A DNA stretch of 15,390 nucleotides from SOKG01 sp964449845. GTDB taxonomy: Bacteria > Chloroflexota > Dehalococcoidia > SZUA-161. The notes under the pieces are model-generated. The model was not told where the DNA came from. It worked only from the letters and a program-made list of their open reading frames with translations, and did not search any database. How positions within the stretch are numbered: the stretch's first letter is position 1; every line of letters starts with the position of its first letter. The translations under genes were made by a program, and so were the position numbers. Shown here one piece after another: positions 1 through 6,509 of the stretch. The stretch lies in the NCBI GenBank assembly GCA_964449845.1, contig CAYVES010000046.1, positions 1 to 15,390 on the forward strand, in the 5' to 3' direction.

Positions 1-681
1 TGTGTTGCGCTGGGCCAGAGAGTATCCCTCAGATTCACCATTACCCGCTCCAATTACCGAGACATCCCTGCCATCTTTGAGCTTATTGAGCGCGAGAAAA
101 TCGATCGGGCTTGCTTCTATCACCTGGCCTATGTAGGACGGGCAAGCAGGATGCCAGTTGACGATGTTGCTCCTGAGGAAACCAGAGTTATAGTGGATAT
201 GATATTCGAAAAGACACTCGATCTGCACCAACGGGGGTTGAACAAAGAGGTCCTCACCATCGATAACCACGCTGACGGTGCATACCTCTACCTTAGAGTC
301 AAGCGAGAGCAGCCGGAGCGTGCTGGCGAGGTTTTAGATCTTCTGCGCAGAAACGGTGGCAACAACGCAGGGCTGCGAATAGGCGCAGTGGATAACCTGG
401 GAAACGTCCACGCTGACCAATTCTGGTGGCATTACTCCTTTGGCAACGTACGCCAGCGCAAGTTTGGAGACATCTGGCTCGACACTTCAGACCCGCTGAT
501 GCGGGGACTCAAGGATCGAAAGCCTTTGCTAAAAGGTCGCTGCGCCAGGTGCCAGTATCTTGACATATGTAAAGGGAATCTCCGCGTGCGCGCCGAGGCA
601 GCATACGGCGACGTGTGGGCAGAAGACCCTGCCTGTTATCTCACCGATGAAGAGATCGGGATAGTCCCAACCTCCAACTGA
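1..681 (+). CDS. ahbC: AhbC/NirJ-type radical SAM protein, 3' part (Fe-coproporphyrin III synthase)
   Basis: The reading frame is already open at base 1, so the N-terminal radical SAM core with its CxxxCxxC motif lies outside the window; 226 C-terminal residues remain. The visible segment has the CFYHLAYVGR-like stretch of the NirJ/AhbC family. Its C-terminal cluster region has Cys codons at 541, 550 and 568 followed by RVRAEA, DxWAEDPACYLTDEEIG and a last Cys at 634, a tail typical of NirJ/AhbC and different from AhbD. In siroheme-dependent heme synthesis AhbC removes the two acetate side chains of 12,18-didecarboxysiroheme to give Fe-coproporphyrin III, using SAM and [4Fe-4S] clusters in the cytoplasm. 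The next gene, ahbD, begins 11 nt after the stop. NirJ of heme d1 synthesis is the alternative; the adjacent AhbD-like gene and the absence of nirS, nirF or nirE here favour AhbC. Confidence 0.82.
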   Translation, partial: CVALGQRVSLRFTITRSNYRDIPAIFELIEREKIDRACFYHLAYVGRASRMPVDDVAPEETRVIVDMIFEKTLDLHQRGLNKEVLTIDNHADGAYLYLRVKREQPERAGEVLDLLRRNGGNNAGLRIGAVDNLGNVHADQFWWHYSFGNVRQRKFGDIWLDTSDPLMRGLKDRKPLLKGRCARCQYLDICKGNLRVRAEAAYGDVWAEDPACYLTDEEIGIVPTSN

Positions 682-692
682 GGTCTAGGTAA

Positions 693-1775
693 TTGCACAT
701 AGCTACACCTAATCTTCGTTTGATAGCCTGGGAGATAACCCGTAGCTGCAACCTGTATTGCTCCCACTGCCGATCTTCATCAACTAGCGACCGCTATGCA
801 AATGAATTGTCCACCGAAGAGTGCTTCTCTCTGATCGATAACATACTTGAAATCGGCAAGCCCATTCTAATACTCAGCGGCGGAGAGCCCCTGCTACGCG
901 ACGATTTCTTCGACATCGCAAGATACGCTGCCGGCAAACAATTGCGCGTTGCTGTAGGCAGCAATGGTACTCTCGTCACCAAAGAAATAGCTGCCAAAAT
1001 GAAGGAAATCCCAATCTCACGGCTGGGCATAAGTGTGGACTTCCCCATCCCTTCACTCCAAGACCAGTTTCGGGGCAAGTCAGGTGCCTTTGATGCCGCT
1101 TTGAAGGGCATTGAGAACGCTGTTAAGTCGGGGATCGAGGTCCAGATCAATAGCACTATCACCAAGATGAATGTATGTTATCTCGACGACCTCCTCTCTC
1201 TAGCCCTAGATTTAGGAGCAGTAGCCTTTCACCCTTTCATGCTGGTGCCCACCGGTCGGGGCAAGGAGCTCCAGTCACAGGAACTGCCTCCAGGGGAATA
1301 CGAGCGCGTTCTGCACTGGATTTACGATAAGCAAGCAGAGATGGGAAAGCGGATATTCTTCAAACCTACCGATGCGCCGCATTACATGAGAGTGATGCTC
1401 CAGCGAAATAGGAATAGCCGGACCCAAAGAACACCTGCCATCGAGCAAGAAATGAACTCGCTCACTCGAGGCTGCCTGGCGGGCATAGGGTTTTGCTTCA
1501 TCTCCCATGTCGGGCGCGTACAAGGCTGTGGCTATCTCGATGTTGAGGCCGGGAATATAAGAGAGCAGAGCTTCAGCGAAATCTGGCGAAATTCGCCCCT
1601 ATTTAACGACCTGCGTGATTATTCCAAGATCAAGGGCAAGTGCGGGATTTGCGAGTATAAGGCAGTCTGCGGAGGCTGTCGTGCTCGTGCCTATGAAGTC
1701 ACAGGCGACTATCTAGCAGAGGAGCCCTACTGCATCTACCAGCCAGCGCAGGCAGGTAGCCTTTCCACCAGCTAA
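693..1775 (+). CDS. ahbD: AhbD-type radical SAM heme synthase (Fe-coproporphyrin decarboxylase)
   Basis: This 360-residue protein has the radical SAM motif CxxxCxxC at C19, C23 and C26 and a GGEP SAM-contact motif at residues 63-66. Its C-terminal SPASM-like region has cysteines at about 261, 268, 279, 317, 320, 326, 329 and 347. The ending CGGCRARAY, GDYLAEEPYC is characteristic of AhbD and related NirJ-like proteins. AhbD oxidatively decarboxylates two propionates of Fe-coproporphyrin III to vinyl groups, giving heme b without oxygen. The start is TTG at 693, 11 nt after the upstream stop and just behind an AGGT-containing stretch. No ATG is available between the upstream stop and the cluster motif, so the rare start is the best choice. 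It is probably co-transcribed with ahbC. The family is certain; the exact substrate is inferred from the operon. Confidence 0.85.
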   Translation: MHIATPNLRLIAWEITRSCNLYCSHCRSSSTSDRYANELSTEECFSLIDNILEIGKPILILSGGEPLLRDDFFDIARYAAGKQLRVAVGSNGTLVTKEIAAKMKEIPISRLGISVDFPIPSLQDQFRGKSGAFDAALKGIENAVKSGIEVQINSTITKMNVCYLDDLLSLALDLGAVAFHPFMLVPTGRGKELQSQELPPGEYERVLHWIYDKQAEMGKRIFFKPTDAPHYMRVMLQRNRNSRTQRTPAIEQEMNSLTRGCLAGIGFCFISHVGRVQGCGYLDVEAGNIREQSFSEIWRNSPLFNDLRDYSKIKGKCGICEYKAVCGGCRARAYEVTGDYLAEEPYCIYQPAQAGSLSTS

Positions 1776-1839
1776 TTGTCAAGAATCCATTTCAGTAATT
1801 GACCAATGTTGTGAATTACCGATAAACATATTTGACAAT
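1776..1839. repeat. Nested inverted repeats upstream of the methyltransferase gene
   Basis: The 81-bp gap between ahbD and the methyltransferase begins with ATTGTCAA (about 1776-1783) and has its exact reverse complement TTGACAAT at 1832-1839. Between them GTAATT (about 1794) and AATTAC (about 1813) form a second, inner pair. The arrangement could fold as a weak AT-rich cruciform or hairpin, or could be regulator half-sites. There is no T-tract typical of an intrinsic terminator. I cannot assign a regulator. Confidence 0.35.
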
Positions 1840-1856
1840 AATATGATTGGGATTCA

Positions 1857-2528
1857 GTGATTAAGGAGAACTTAATCGAATCATATAAAGACCACCTAAG
1901 AGAAGGTCTCAGCAAATACACAAGAAAAGCGTATCAAATGCTCCCTGAATTGGACAAGCCTCGTATACTTGATATCGGCTGTGGTTGGGGAGCCTCTACC
2001 ATTGAGCTTGCAAGGTTGTGCAATGGTCATATAATAGGTCTAGACATCGACCAGCCGCTTCTGGATAAACTGAGGACAAAGGCCGAAGAAGGAGGTTTTT
2101 CAAATCGAGTTAAGACCGTGAAATGCTCAATGTTCCAGATGGATTTCGCAGATGAAAGCTTTGATATCATCTGGTCTGAGGGCTCAATATTCATAATCGG
2201 GTTTGAAAAGGGTCTCAAAGAATGGAGGCGTTTTCTTAAGCCAAATGGATTCTTGGTTGTTCATGATGAGAGCAAGAACACAAAGAGGAAACTCAAGCAT
2301 ATCCCTGACTGTGGCTACAATCTCTTAGAGCATTTCTCATTACCTGAGGATGCATGGTGGGTTGAATATTATGGCCCTCTTGAACAGCGAATCCAGGAGC
2401 TACGCACAGACCATATTGATGACATGGAGTCTCTTAAGGTGCTTGATAAGGAACAAAATGAGATAGACATGTTTAAGAAGTATCGTGAGAGTTATGGCTC
2501 AGTGTTTTTCATTATGCAAAAGACATAA
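1857..2528 (+). CDS. Class I SAM-dependent methyltransferase, unknown substrate
   Basis: This 223-residue protein has a class I (Rossmann-like) methyltransferase fold. Motif I is ILDIGCGWGASTIELA (about residues 37-52), the acidic end of strand 2 is GLDID (about 60-64), and the motif IV-like segment is FDIIWSEGSIFIIGF, followed by LKPNGFLVVHDES. This resembles the Methyltransf_11/25 (UbiE-like) group. No transmembrane segment or signal peptide is visible. The frame is closed by a TAA at 1839-1841, so GTG at 1857 is the first usable start; no good ribosome binding site precedes it, although AAGGAG lies just inside the frame at 1863. The gene is visibly AT-richer than its neighbours and is separated from them by 81 and 84 bp, unlike the tightly packed hem genes. 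It may act on a tetrapyrrole or a quinone, or be an unrelated passenger; its function is not known. Confidence 0.8.
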   Translation: MIKENLIESYKDHLREGLSKYTRKAYQMLPELDKPRILDIGCGWGASTIELARLCNGHIIGLDIDQPLLDKLRTKAEEGGFSNRVKTVKCSMFQMDFADESFDIIWSEGSIFIIGFEKGLKEWRRFLKPNGFLVVHDESKNTKRKLKHIPDCGYNLLEHFSLPEDAWWVEYYGPLEQRIQELRTDHIDDMESLKVLDKEQNEIDMFKKYRESYGSVFFIMQKT

Positions 2529-2555
2529 AAGAATCCTTCTTTGTTTTTGAAGAGG

Positions 2556-2590
2556 GTAGGGTGGGTGGAACGAAACAGAGCCCACCTTCC
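2556..2590. repeat. Short palindromic GTAGGGTGGGT-type repeat
   Basis: Between the methyltransferase stop and ahbAB the sequence reads GTAGGGTGGGT (from 2556), a short AACGAAACAGAG-like middle, then CCCACC (2581-2586). GGTGGG at 2560-2565 pairs with CCCACC at 2581-2586. The arrangement resembles the REP-like GTAGGGTGGGT...ACCCACC elements seen scattered in many bacterial genomes; that likeness is from memory and the copy is degenerate. There is no T-run after the stem, so it is a poor terminator. Confidence 0.4.
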
Positions 2591-2612
2591 CAAACCGAGA
2601 CGGAAACTAAAA

Positions 2613-3617
2613 ATGAAACTGGATACTGTGGACAAAAGGCTATTAAATCTTCTGCAAACTGACTTCCCCCTGTCTGGGGAGCCATTCGCCGTGCTCGGCA
2701 GCATGCTGGATATCAGTGGCGATGAGGTCCTTCAGCGACTTGCCAATCTCAAAGGCGGAGGGATTATACGCTGGATTAGCGGTGTCTTCGATTCATCAAA
2801 GCTGGGGTATCAAAGCACTCTCGTGGCAATGCGCGTCTCTGACCGTCTACTGGATGAAGCAGCCAGTGCCATCAGCGAGCACCAGGGTGTTAGTCACAAC
2901 TACGCGCGAGACCACTATTACAACCTGTGGTTCACCTTGACCCTGCCCAAGGATAAGAGCTTGCCAAAGACAATCAACAACCTCGCGGAACTCGCCGGAG
3001 CTGAGGCAACGATGAGCCTTCCCGCGGTGCGAGTATTCAAAAGACTTGTCTATTTCGATATGGTCGGTACAGGCAAACCAGAGAGCAATTTGGACTACAC
3101 TGGTGAATCAAACAGCTTGCTCATTAAGAAGGAGAATAAACGCTTATCCAAGCTGGACAGGGAAGCCATTAAAGAGCTACAAATGGACCTTCCGCTCGGC
3201 CAAAGGCCCTTTGATGAGCTAGCCGGCCACCTGGGCATAGGTACCGATGAGCTGCTGAGCGTGGCGGAGTCTCTCCAAGCCCGGGGAATCATGCGCCGCT
3301 ACGGGGCTTCGCTCAACCATCAAAAAGCAGGCTTCTTGGGCAACGCCATGTCCTGCTGGTCGGTGCCCCTCGACATGCTGGAGCAAGCTGGGAATAAGAT
3401 GGCCTCATGCCAGGCAGTGAGCCATTGCTACCAAAGACAGACCAATGCAAATTGGCCCTACAACCTGTTTGCCATGATCCACAGCCACAGCAAGGACGAA
3501 TGTGAGGCAATAGCCAAACAAATCTCCAACGATACTAAGGCATCAAATTACGTCTTGTTGTATACTGCTAAGGAGTACAAAAAGGAAAAGGTCCGATACT
3601 TCACCGAACTCAATTGA
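2613..3617 (+). CDS. ahbAB: AhbA-AhbB fusion, siroheme decarboxylase
   Basis: This 334-residue protein has two tandem copies of an Lrp/AsnC-like fold, one about residues 1-165 and the other about 175-334. Each begins with a winged-helix segment (DTVDKRLLNLLQ and KLDREAIKELQ). The first half has HNYARDHYYNLWFTL (about 95-109); the second has SHCYQRQ and NWPYNLFAMIH (about 270-290). These are the AhbA/AhbB (and NirD/L/G/H) signatures with the conserved His/Arg/Tyr residues. The pair decarboxylates siroheme at C12 and C18 to 12,18-didecarboxysiroheme. In several organisms the subunits are separate genes that form a heterodimer; here they are joined, so one chain likely supplies both. I chose ATG 2613, which gives a normal N-terminus; an upstream TTG frame from 2541 adds a basic, non-family leader that runs through repeat-like DNA. 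A heme d1 NirDL-type role is the alternative. Confidence 0.87.
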   Translation: MKLDTVDKRLLNLLQTDFPLSGEPFAVLGSMLDISGDEVLQRLANLKGGGIIRWISGVFDSSKLGYQSTLVAMRVSDRLLDEAASAISEHQGVSHNYARDHYYNLWFTLTLPKDKSLPKTINNLAELAGAEATMSLPAVRVFKRLVYFDMVGTGKPESNLDYTGESNSLLIKKENKRLSKLDREAIKELQMDLPLGQRPFDELAGHLGIGTDELLSVAESLQARGIMRRYGASLNHQKAGFLGNAMSCWSVPLDMLEQAGNKMASCQAVSHCYQRQTNANWPYNLFAMIHSHSKDECEAIAKQISNDTKASNYVLLYTAKEYKKEKVRYFTELN

Positions 3618-3627
3618 GACACCGTTT

Positions 3628-4299
3628 ATGTCAACATATTATCCGATTTTCTTGAACGTCGAGGGAAGGAAATGCGTTGTTGTGGGGGGCGGCGAGGTGG
3701 CTGAGCGCAAAGCGAGAGCACTTGTGGAGCAAGGGGCGTCGGTCACCGTGATAAGCGCCCGTGTCTGCGACGGATTGGCCCAACTGGCGGAACAGGGAAC
3801 GATCCAAGTATCACTACGGGATTATCATTCTGGAGACCTTGAGAATGCCCTGATTGCCATAGCAGCCACAGACGACCCTGAGGTCAACATGAAGGTGGCC
3901 CGCGAGGGGCGAGAAAGAGGAGTCTTGACCAATGTAGTCGATGCGCCGGAGCATTCAGATTTCATAGTCCCGTCGCTGCTTCGCCGCGGCGACATCAGTA
4001 TCGCAGTCTCCACCAGCGGGAAAAGCCCAGCATTAGCGAGGAAGATTCGCACAGAGCTAGAGCAAGGTTTTACTTCAGAATATGCGTCGCTAGCACTCCT
4101 GCTCTCGGAAGTACGCCAGGAGCTCAAAAGAGATGGCATCCATGTAGATGGCAACGCGTGGCAGAAAAGCCTTGACTTGGAGCTGTTGCTGGATATGCTA
4201 AGGAAAGGCGAATTCGAACAAGCCAAGGAGAAGCTTCTCTCCAAGCTTCTGCGCAAACGAAATACCCAAAGCCCTAAGCCTGGGAGCAAGAAGAAATGA
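3628..4299 (+). CDS. Precorrin-2 dehydrogenase / probable sirohydrochlorin ferrochelatase (CysG-N/Met8 type)
   Basis: This 223-residue protein matches the length of stand-alone CysG N-terminal (Met8/SirC) proteins. The N-terminal NAD-binding Rossmann motif reads VVVGGGEVAERKA (about residues 17-29). The conserved TNVVDAPE places the key Asp at residue 105, followed by SDFIVPSLLRRGDISIAVSTSGKSPALARKIR (about 110-141). It oxidises precorrin-2 to sirohydrochlorin with NAD+. Met8- and CysG-type enzymes also insert Fe2+ to give siroheme, whereas SirC types do not. No separate CbiX/CbiK/SirB-type ferrochelatase is seen in this window, which suggests but does not prove that this protein is bifunctional. 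The ATG lies 10 nt after the ahbAB stop, and the stop overlaps the hemA start in ATGA. The C-terminus is Lys-rich. Confidence 0.88.
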   Translation: MSTYYPIFLNVEGRKCVVVGGGEVAERKARALVEQGASVTVISARVCDGLAQLAEQGTIQVSLRDYHSGDLENALIAIAATDDPEVNMKVAREGRERGVLTNVVDAPEHSDFIVPSLLRRGDISIAVSTSGKSPALARKIRTELEQGFTSEYASLALLLSEVRQELKRDGIHVDGNAWQKSLDLELLLDMLRKGEFEQAKEKLLSKLLRKRNTQSPKPGSKKK

Positions 4300-5549
4300 A
4301 TGTTTTGGTTGTAGGTCTAAATCATGACACAGCCGCTGTCGAAGTTCGAGAGAAGCTAGCCCTGGGTAGCTGGCAGCTAAAGGAGGCATTGATCTCACTA
4401 TTTGATCATGTGCCAGAAGGAATAATCCTCTCCACCTGCAACCGAACCGAGGTATATACACTGGCAGACGAGCGTTACTCCGAAAGGACGGGGGTGGAGG
4501 ACTTTCTGAGCGAACTTGGAGATATGTCAATATCTGAGCTCTCCCCTTATCTCTATGCATTTCAAGAGGAGATGGCGGTGAGCCACCTTTTCAGAATCGC
4601 CTGCGGTCTGGAATCCATGATACTGGGAGAATATGAAGTCCTGGGACAGGTACGGGAGGCTTTGCAGGATGCTGAGAGCAGTGGGCTCGTCAGTCTGCCT
4701 CTTCTGAATCTGTTCCGGCAGGCGGTGAGGGTTGGTCGGCAGGCTCGCCTTGAAACAGGTATCAGCAGAAACTCCGTTTCCGTGAGCTCCGTTGCCATAG
4801 ATCTGGCCAAGAAAACCTTTGGTGATCTCTCCAATTGTAGGGTATTGGTTATCAGCGCCGGAGAGTCAGGCAAATTGGCAGTAAAGGCACTGGTCAAGCA
4901 CGGAATATGTCATCTGACAGTTACCAGCCGCTCCTATGAGAAAGCGCTGGCTCTAGCATCTGCGCACGGGGGCAAGGCTGTACCCTTTCACCACCTGCAA
5001 GAGCCCTTGGTTGAAGCTGACATACTCATCAGTTGCAGTGGAGCACCGCATTTCATCCTGGAGCCTTCGGTTGTGGCAGAGGCAATGCGAAGTCGCCCCT
5101 CTCGCCCGTTGGTGCTGATTGATATCGCTGTGCCGCGTGACATAGATCCCAGGGTAAAGGATATCGAAAACGTCCACCTCTACGACATCGATGATCTCCA
5201 GACGGTTTCTGGATCGAACCATCGACAAAGAGCGAAGGAAAAGGAAAAGGTCACGACCATCATTGATGCCGAGGTGGCGAAGTTTATGTCCTGGTGGCAC
5301 TCACTGGAGGCAGTGCCAACGATTACAGCTCTGGTGAGCAAGGCCGAAAATATACGCCGTACCCAGCTCACAAGAACTCTAGGCAGAGTGCAAATGTCTG
5401 ATGAAGACCGTGCTGCGATAGATGCTATGACACAGGCAATCGTAAAGAGGATACTGCACGATCCCATTCGTTCTCTCAGGAACGGTGAGCAGGGCGATAA
5501 TCACATTCAGGCAGTGCAGGAACTCTTTGACCTGGACACCAAGGCTTAA
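4296..5549 (+). CDS. hemA: Glutamyl-tRNA reductase
   Basis: HemA reduces glutamyl-tRNA(Glu) to glutamate-1-semialdehyde with NADPH, the first committed step of C5-pathway tetrapyrrole synthesis. This 417-residue protein has normal family length. The N-terminal VVGLNHDTAAVEVREKLA is followed by ILSTCNRTEVY with the catalytic Cys at residue 48. The conserved His lies at 97, just before GLESMILGE (104-112). The Rossmann segment is VLVISAGESGKLAVKAL, where the usual GAGEMG is SAGESG, a mild variation. VLIDIAVPRDIDP and a C-terminal dimerisation region (KRILHDPIRSLR) follow. The ATG at 4296 overlaps the previous stop by 4 nt, which suggests translational coupling. Because flux starts here, this gene is expected to be the main control point of the operon; no regulatory site is visible directly upstream. 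Confidence 0.97.
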   Translation: MNVLVVGLNHDTAAVEVREKLALGSWQLKEALISLFDHVPEGIILSTCNRTEVYTLADERYSERTGVEDFLSELGDMSISELSPYLYAFQEEMAVSHLFRIACGLESMILGEYEVLGQVREALQDAESSGLVSLPLLNLFRQAVRVGRQARLETGISRNSVSVSSVAIDLAKKTFGDLSNCRVLVISAGESGKLAVKALVKHGICHLTVTSRSYEKALALASAHGGKAVPFHHLQEPLVEADILISCSGAPHFILEPSVVAEAMRSRPSRPLVLIDIAVPRDIDPRVKDIENVHLYDIDDLQTVSGSNHRQRAKEKEKVTTIIDAEVAKFMSWWHSLEAVPTITALVSKAENIRRTQLTRTLGRVQMSDEDRAAIDAMTQAIVKRILHDPIRSLRNGEQGDNHIQAVQELFDLDTKA

Positions 5550-5567
5550 CTCCCGCTTTATCCAGTT

Positions 5568-6509
5568 TTGTATGGATGGCTTGTGGGCAAGAGCAGCATC
5601 ATTGTAGGCTCCCGCGGAAGCAAGCTGGCTTTACTCCAGACCGAGCTTGTTGTGCAGCGATTGCGTGAGAGCTATCACGACCTACAATTCCATGTCAGGC
5701 GCATAAAGACAGGCGGTGATCGCGATCGTACAACATCCCTGGCTCAAATAGGAGGACGAGGGATATTTATTAAGGAGCTGGAAGAGGCATTGCTTTCCGG
5801 GGAGATAGATATGGCTGTGCACAGCCTGAAGGATGTGCCCACCGAGCTTAGCCCCGAGTTCAAGTTGGCCGCTGTGGGAATGAGGATTGATGCCAGGGAT
5901 GCCTTCCTTTCCAAGTCAGGAAAGCCCCTTTCCGAGCTACCACAAGGAGCTTGTGTGGGCACCGGGAGCCAACGACGAGCCGCTCAACTTAAAGCCTTCC
6001 GCCCCGACATTCAGATTCGCCCGTTGAGGGGCAATATAGACACCCGCCTGACCAAGCTGTACTCAGGCGAGCTTGAGGGCATGATAGTGGCTGCTGCAGC
6101 CATGCTGCGGATGGGCTGGGAGCACAGAATAACGGAATACTTACCGGTAGAGCTTTTTCTCCCTTCGGCGGGGCAAGGCGCGCTCGCTGTTGAGATAAGG
6201 GCCTTGGACCAAGAACCGTCTGCCCTGCTGTCCGTGGTAAACGACGAGGCAACCTGGCAGAGTGTCCAGGCGGAGCGAGCCTTCCTCAGCGCCCTCGGCG
6301 GAGGCTGCCGCGCCCCCATTGCAGCGCTGGGCACAGTAATTGACACCAGCCTGCACTTGGAGGGAATGGTGGCTAGCAGCGACGGCAGCAGGACTCTACG
6401 GGCTGCTGAAGATGGCTCCCCTGCCGAGCCTGAGAAGTTAGGCAAGCTCCTAGCTGAGAAGCTTCTGTCTTTGGGCGCTCAGGAGCTTATCGCTGAGGGA
6501 GGTAAATGA
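5568..6509 (+). CDS. hemC: Hydroxymethylbilane synthase (porphobilinogen deaminase)
   Basis: HemC polymerises four porphobilinogen molecules into hydroxymethylbilane on a covalent dipyrromethane cofactor. The protein has GSRGSKLALLQTELV near the N-terminus, then RIKTGGDRDRT and GIFIKELEEALLSGEIDMAVHSLKDVPTEL with its conserved Arg/Lys/Asp residues. SAGQGALAVEIR and GGGCRAP follow; the Cys codon at 6306 (residue 247 from this start) is the cofactor attachment site. Length is about 310 residues, normal for the family. The start is uncertain: TTG 5568 gives 313 residues, and GTG 5583 gives 308 and a more typical N-terminus; neither has a good Shine-Dalgarno at ideal spacing. It lies 18 nt after hemA, and its stop overlaps the cobA-hemD start by 4 nt. 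Confidence 0.96.
   Translation: MYGWLVGKSSIIVGSRGSKLALLQTELVVQRLRESYHDLQFHVRRIKTGGDRDRTTSLAQIGGRGIFIKELEEALLSGEIDMAVHSLKDVPTELSPEFKLAAVGMRIDARDAFLSKSGKPLSELPQGACVGTGSQRRAAQLKAFRPDIQIRPLRGNIDTRLTKLYSGELEGMIVAAAAMLRMGWEHRITEYLPVELFLPSAGQGALAVEIRALDQEPSALLSVVNDEATWQSVQAERAFLSALGGGCRAPIAALGTVIDTSLHLEGMVASSDGSRTLRAAEDGSPAEPEKLGKLLAEKLLSLGAQELIAEGGK

Noticed and set aside
1832..1860. TTGACA as a -35 box for the methyltransferase
   Set aside because: No acceptable -10 lies 16-18 nt downstream, and the start codon falls where the -10 would be.
2541..2612. Upstream extension of ahbAB from a TTG
   Set aside because: The extra 24 residues are basic and non-family and arise from the palindromic repeat; ATG 2613 gives a normal AhbA start.
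1..3617. Heme d1 (nir) biosynthesis cluster
   Set aside because: An AhbD-type second radical SAM gene and general heme precursors are present, and no nirS, nirF, nirE or nirN is seen; not fully excluded because the 5' side is cut off.
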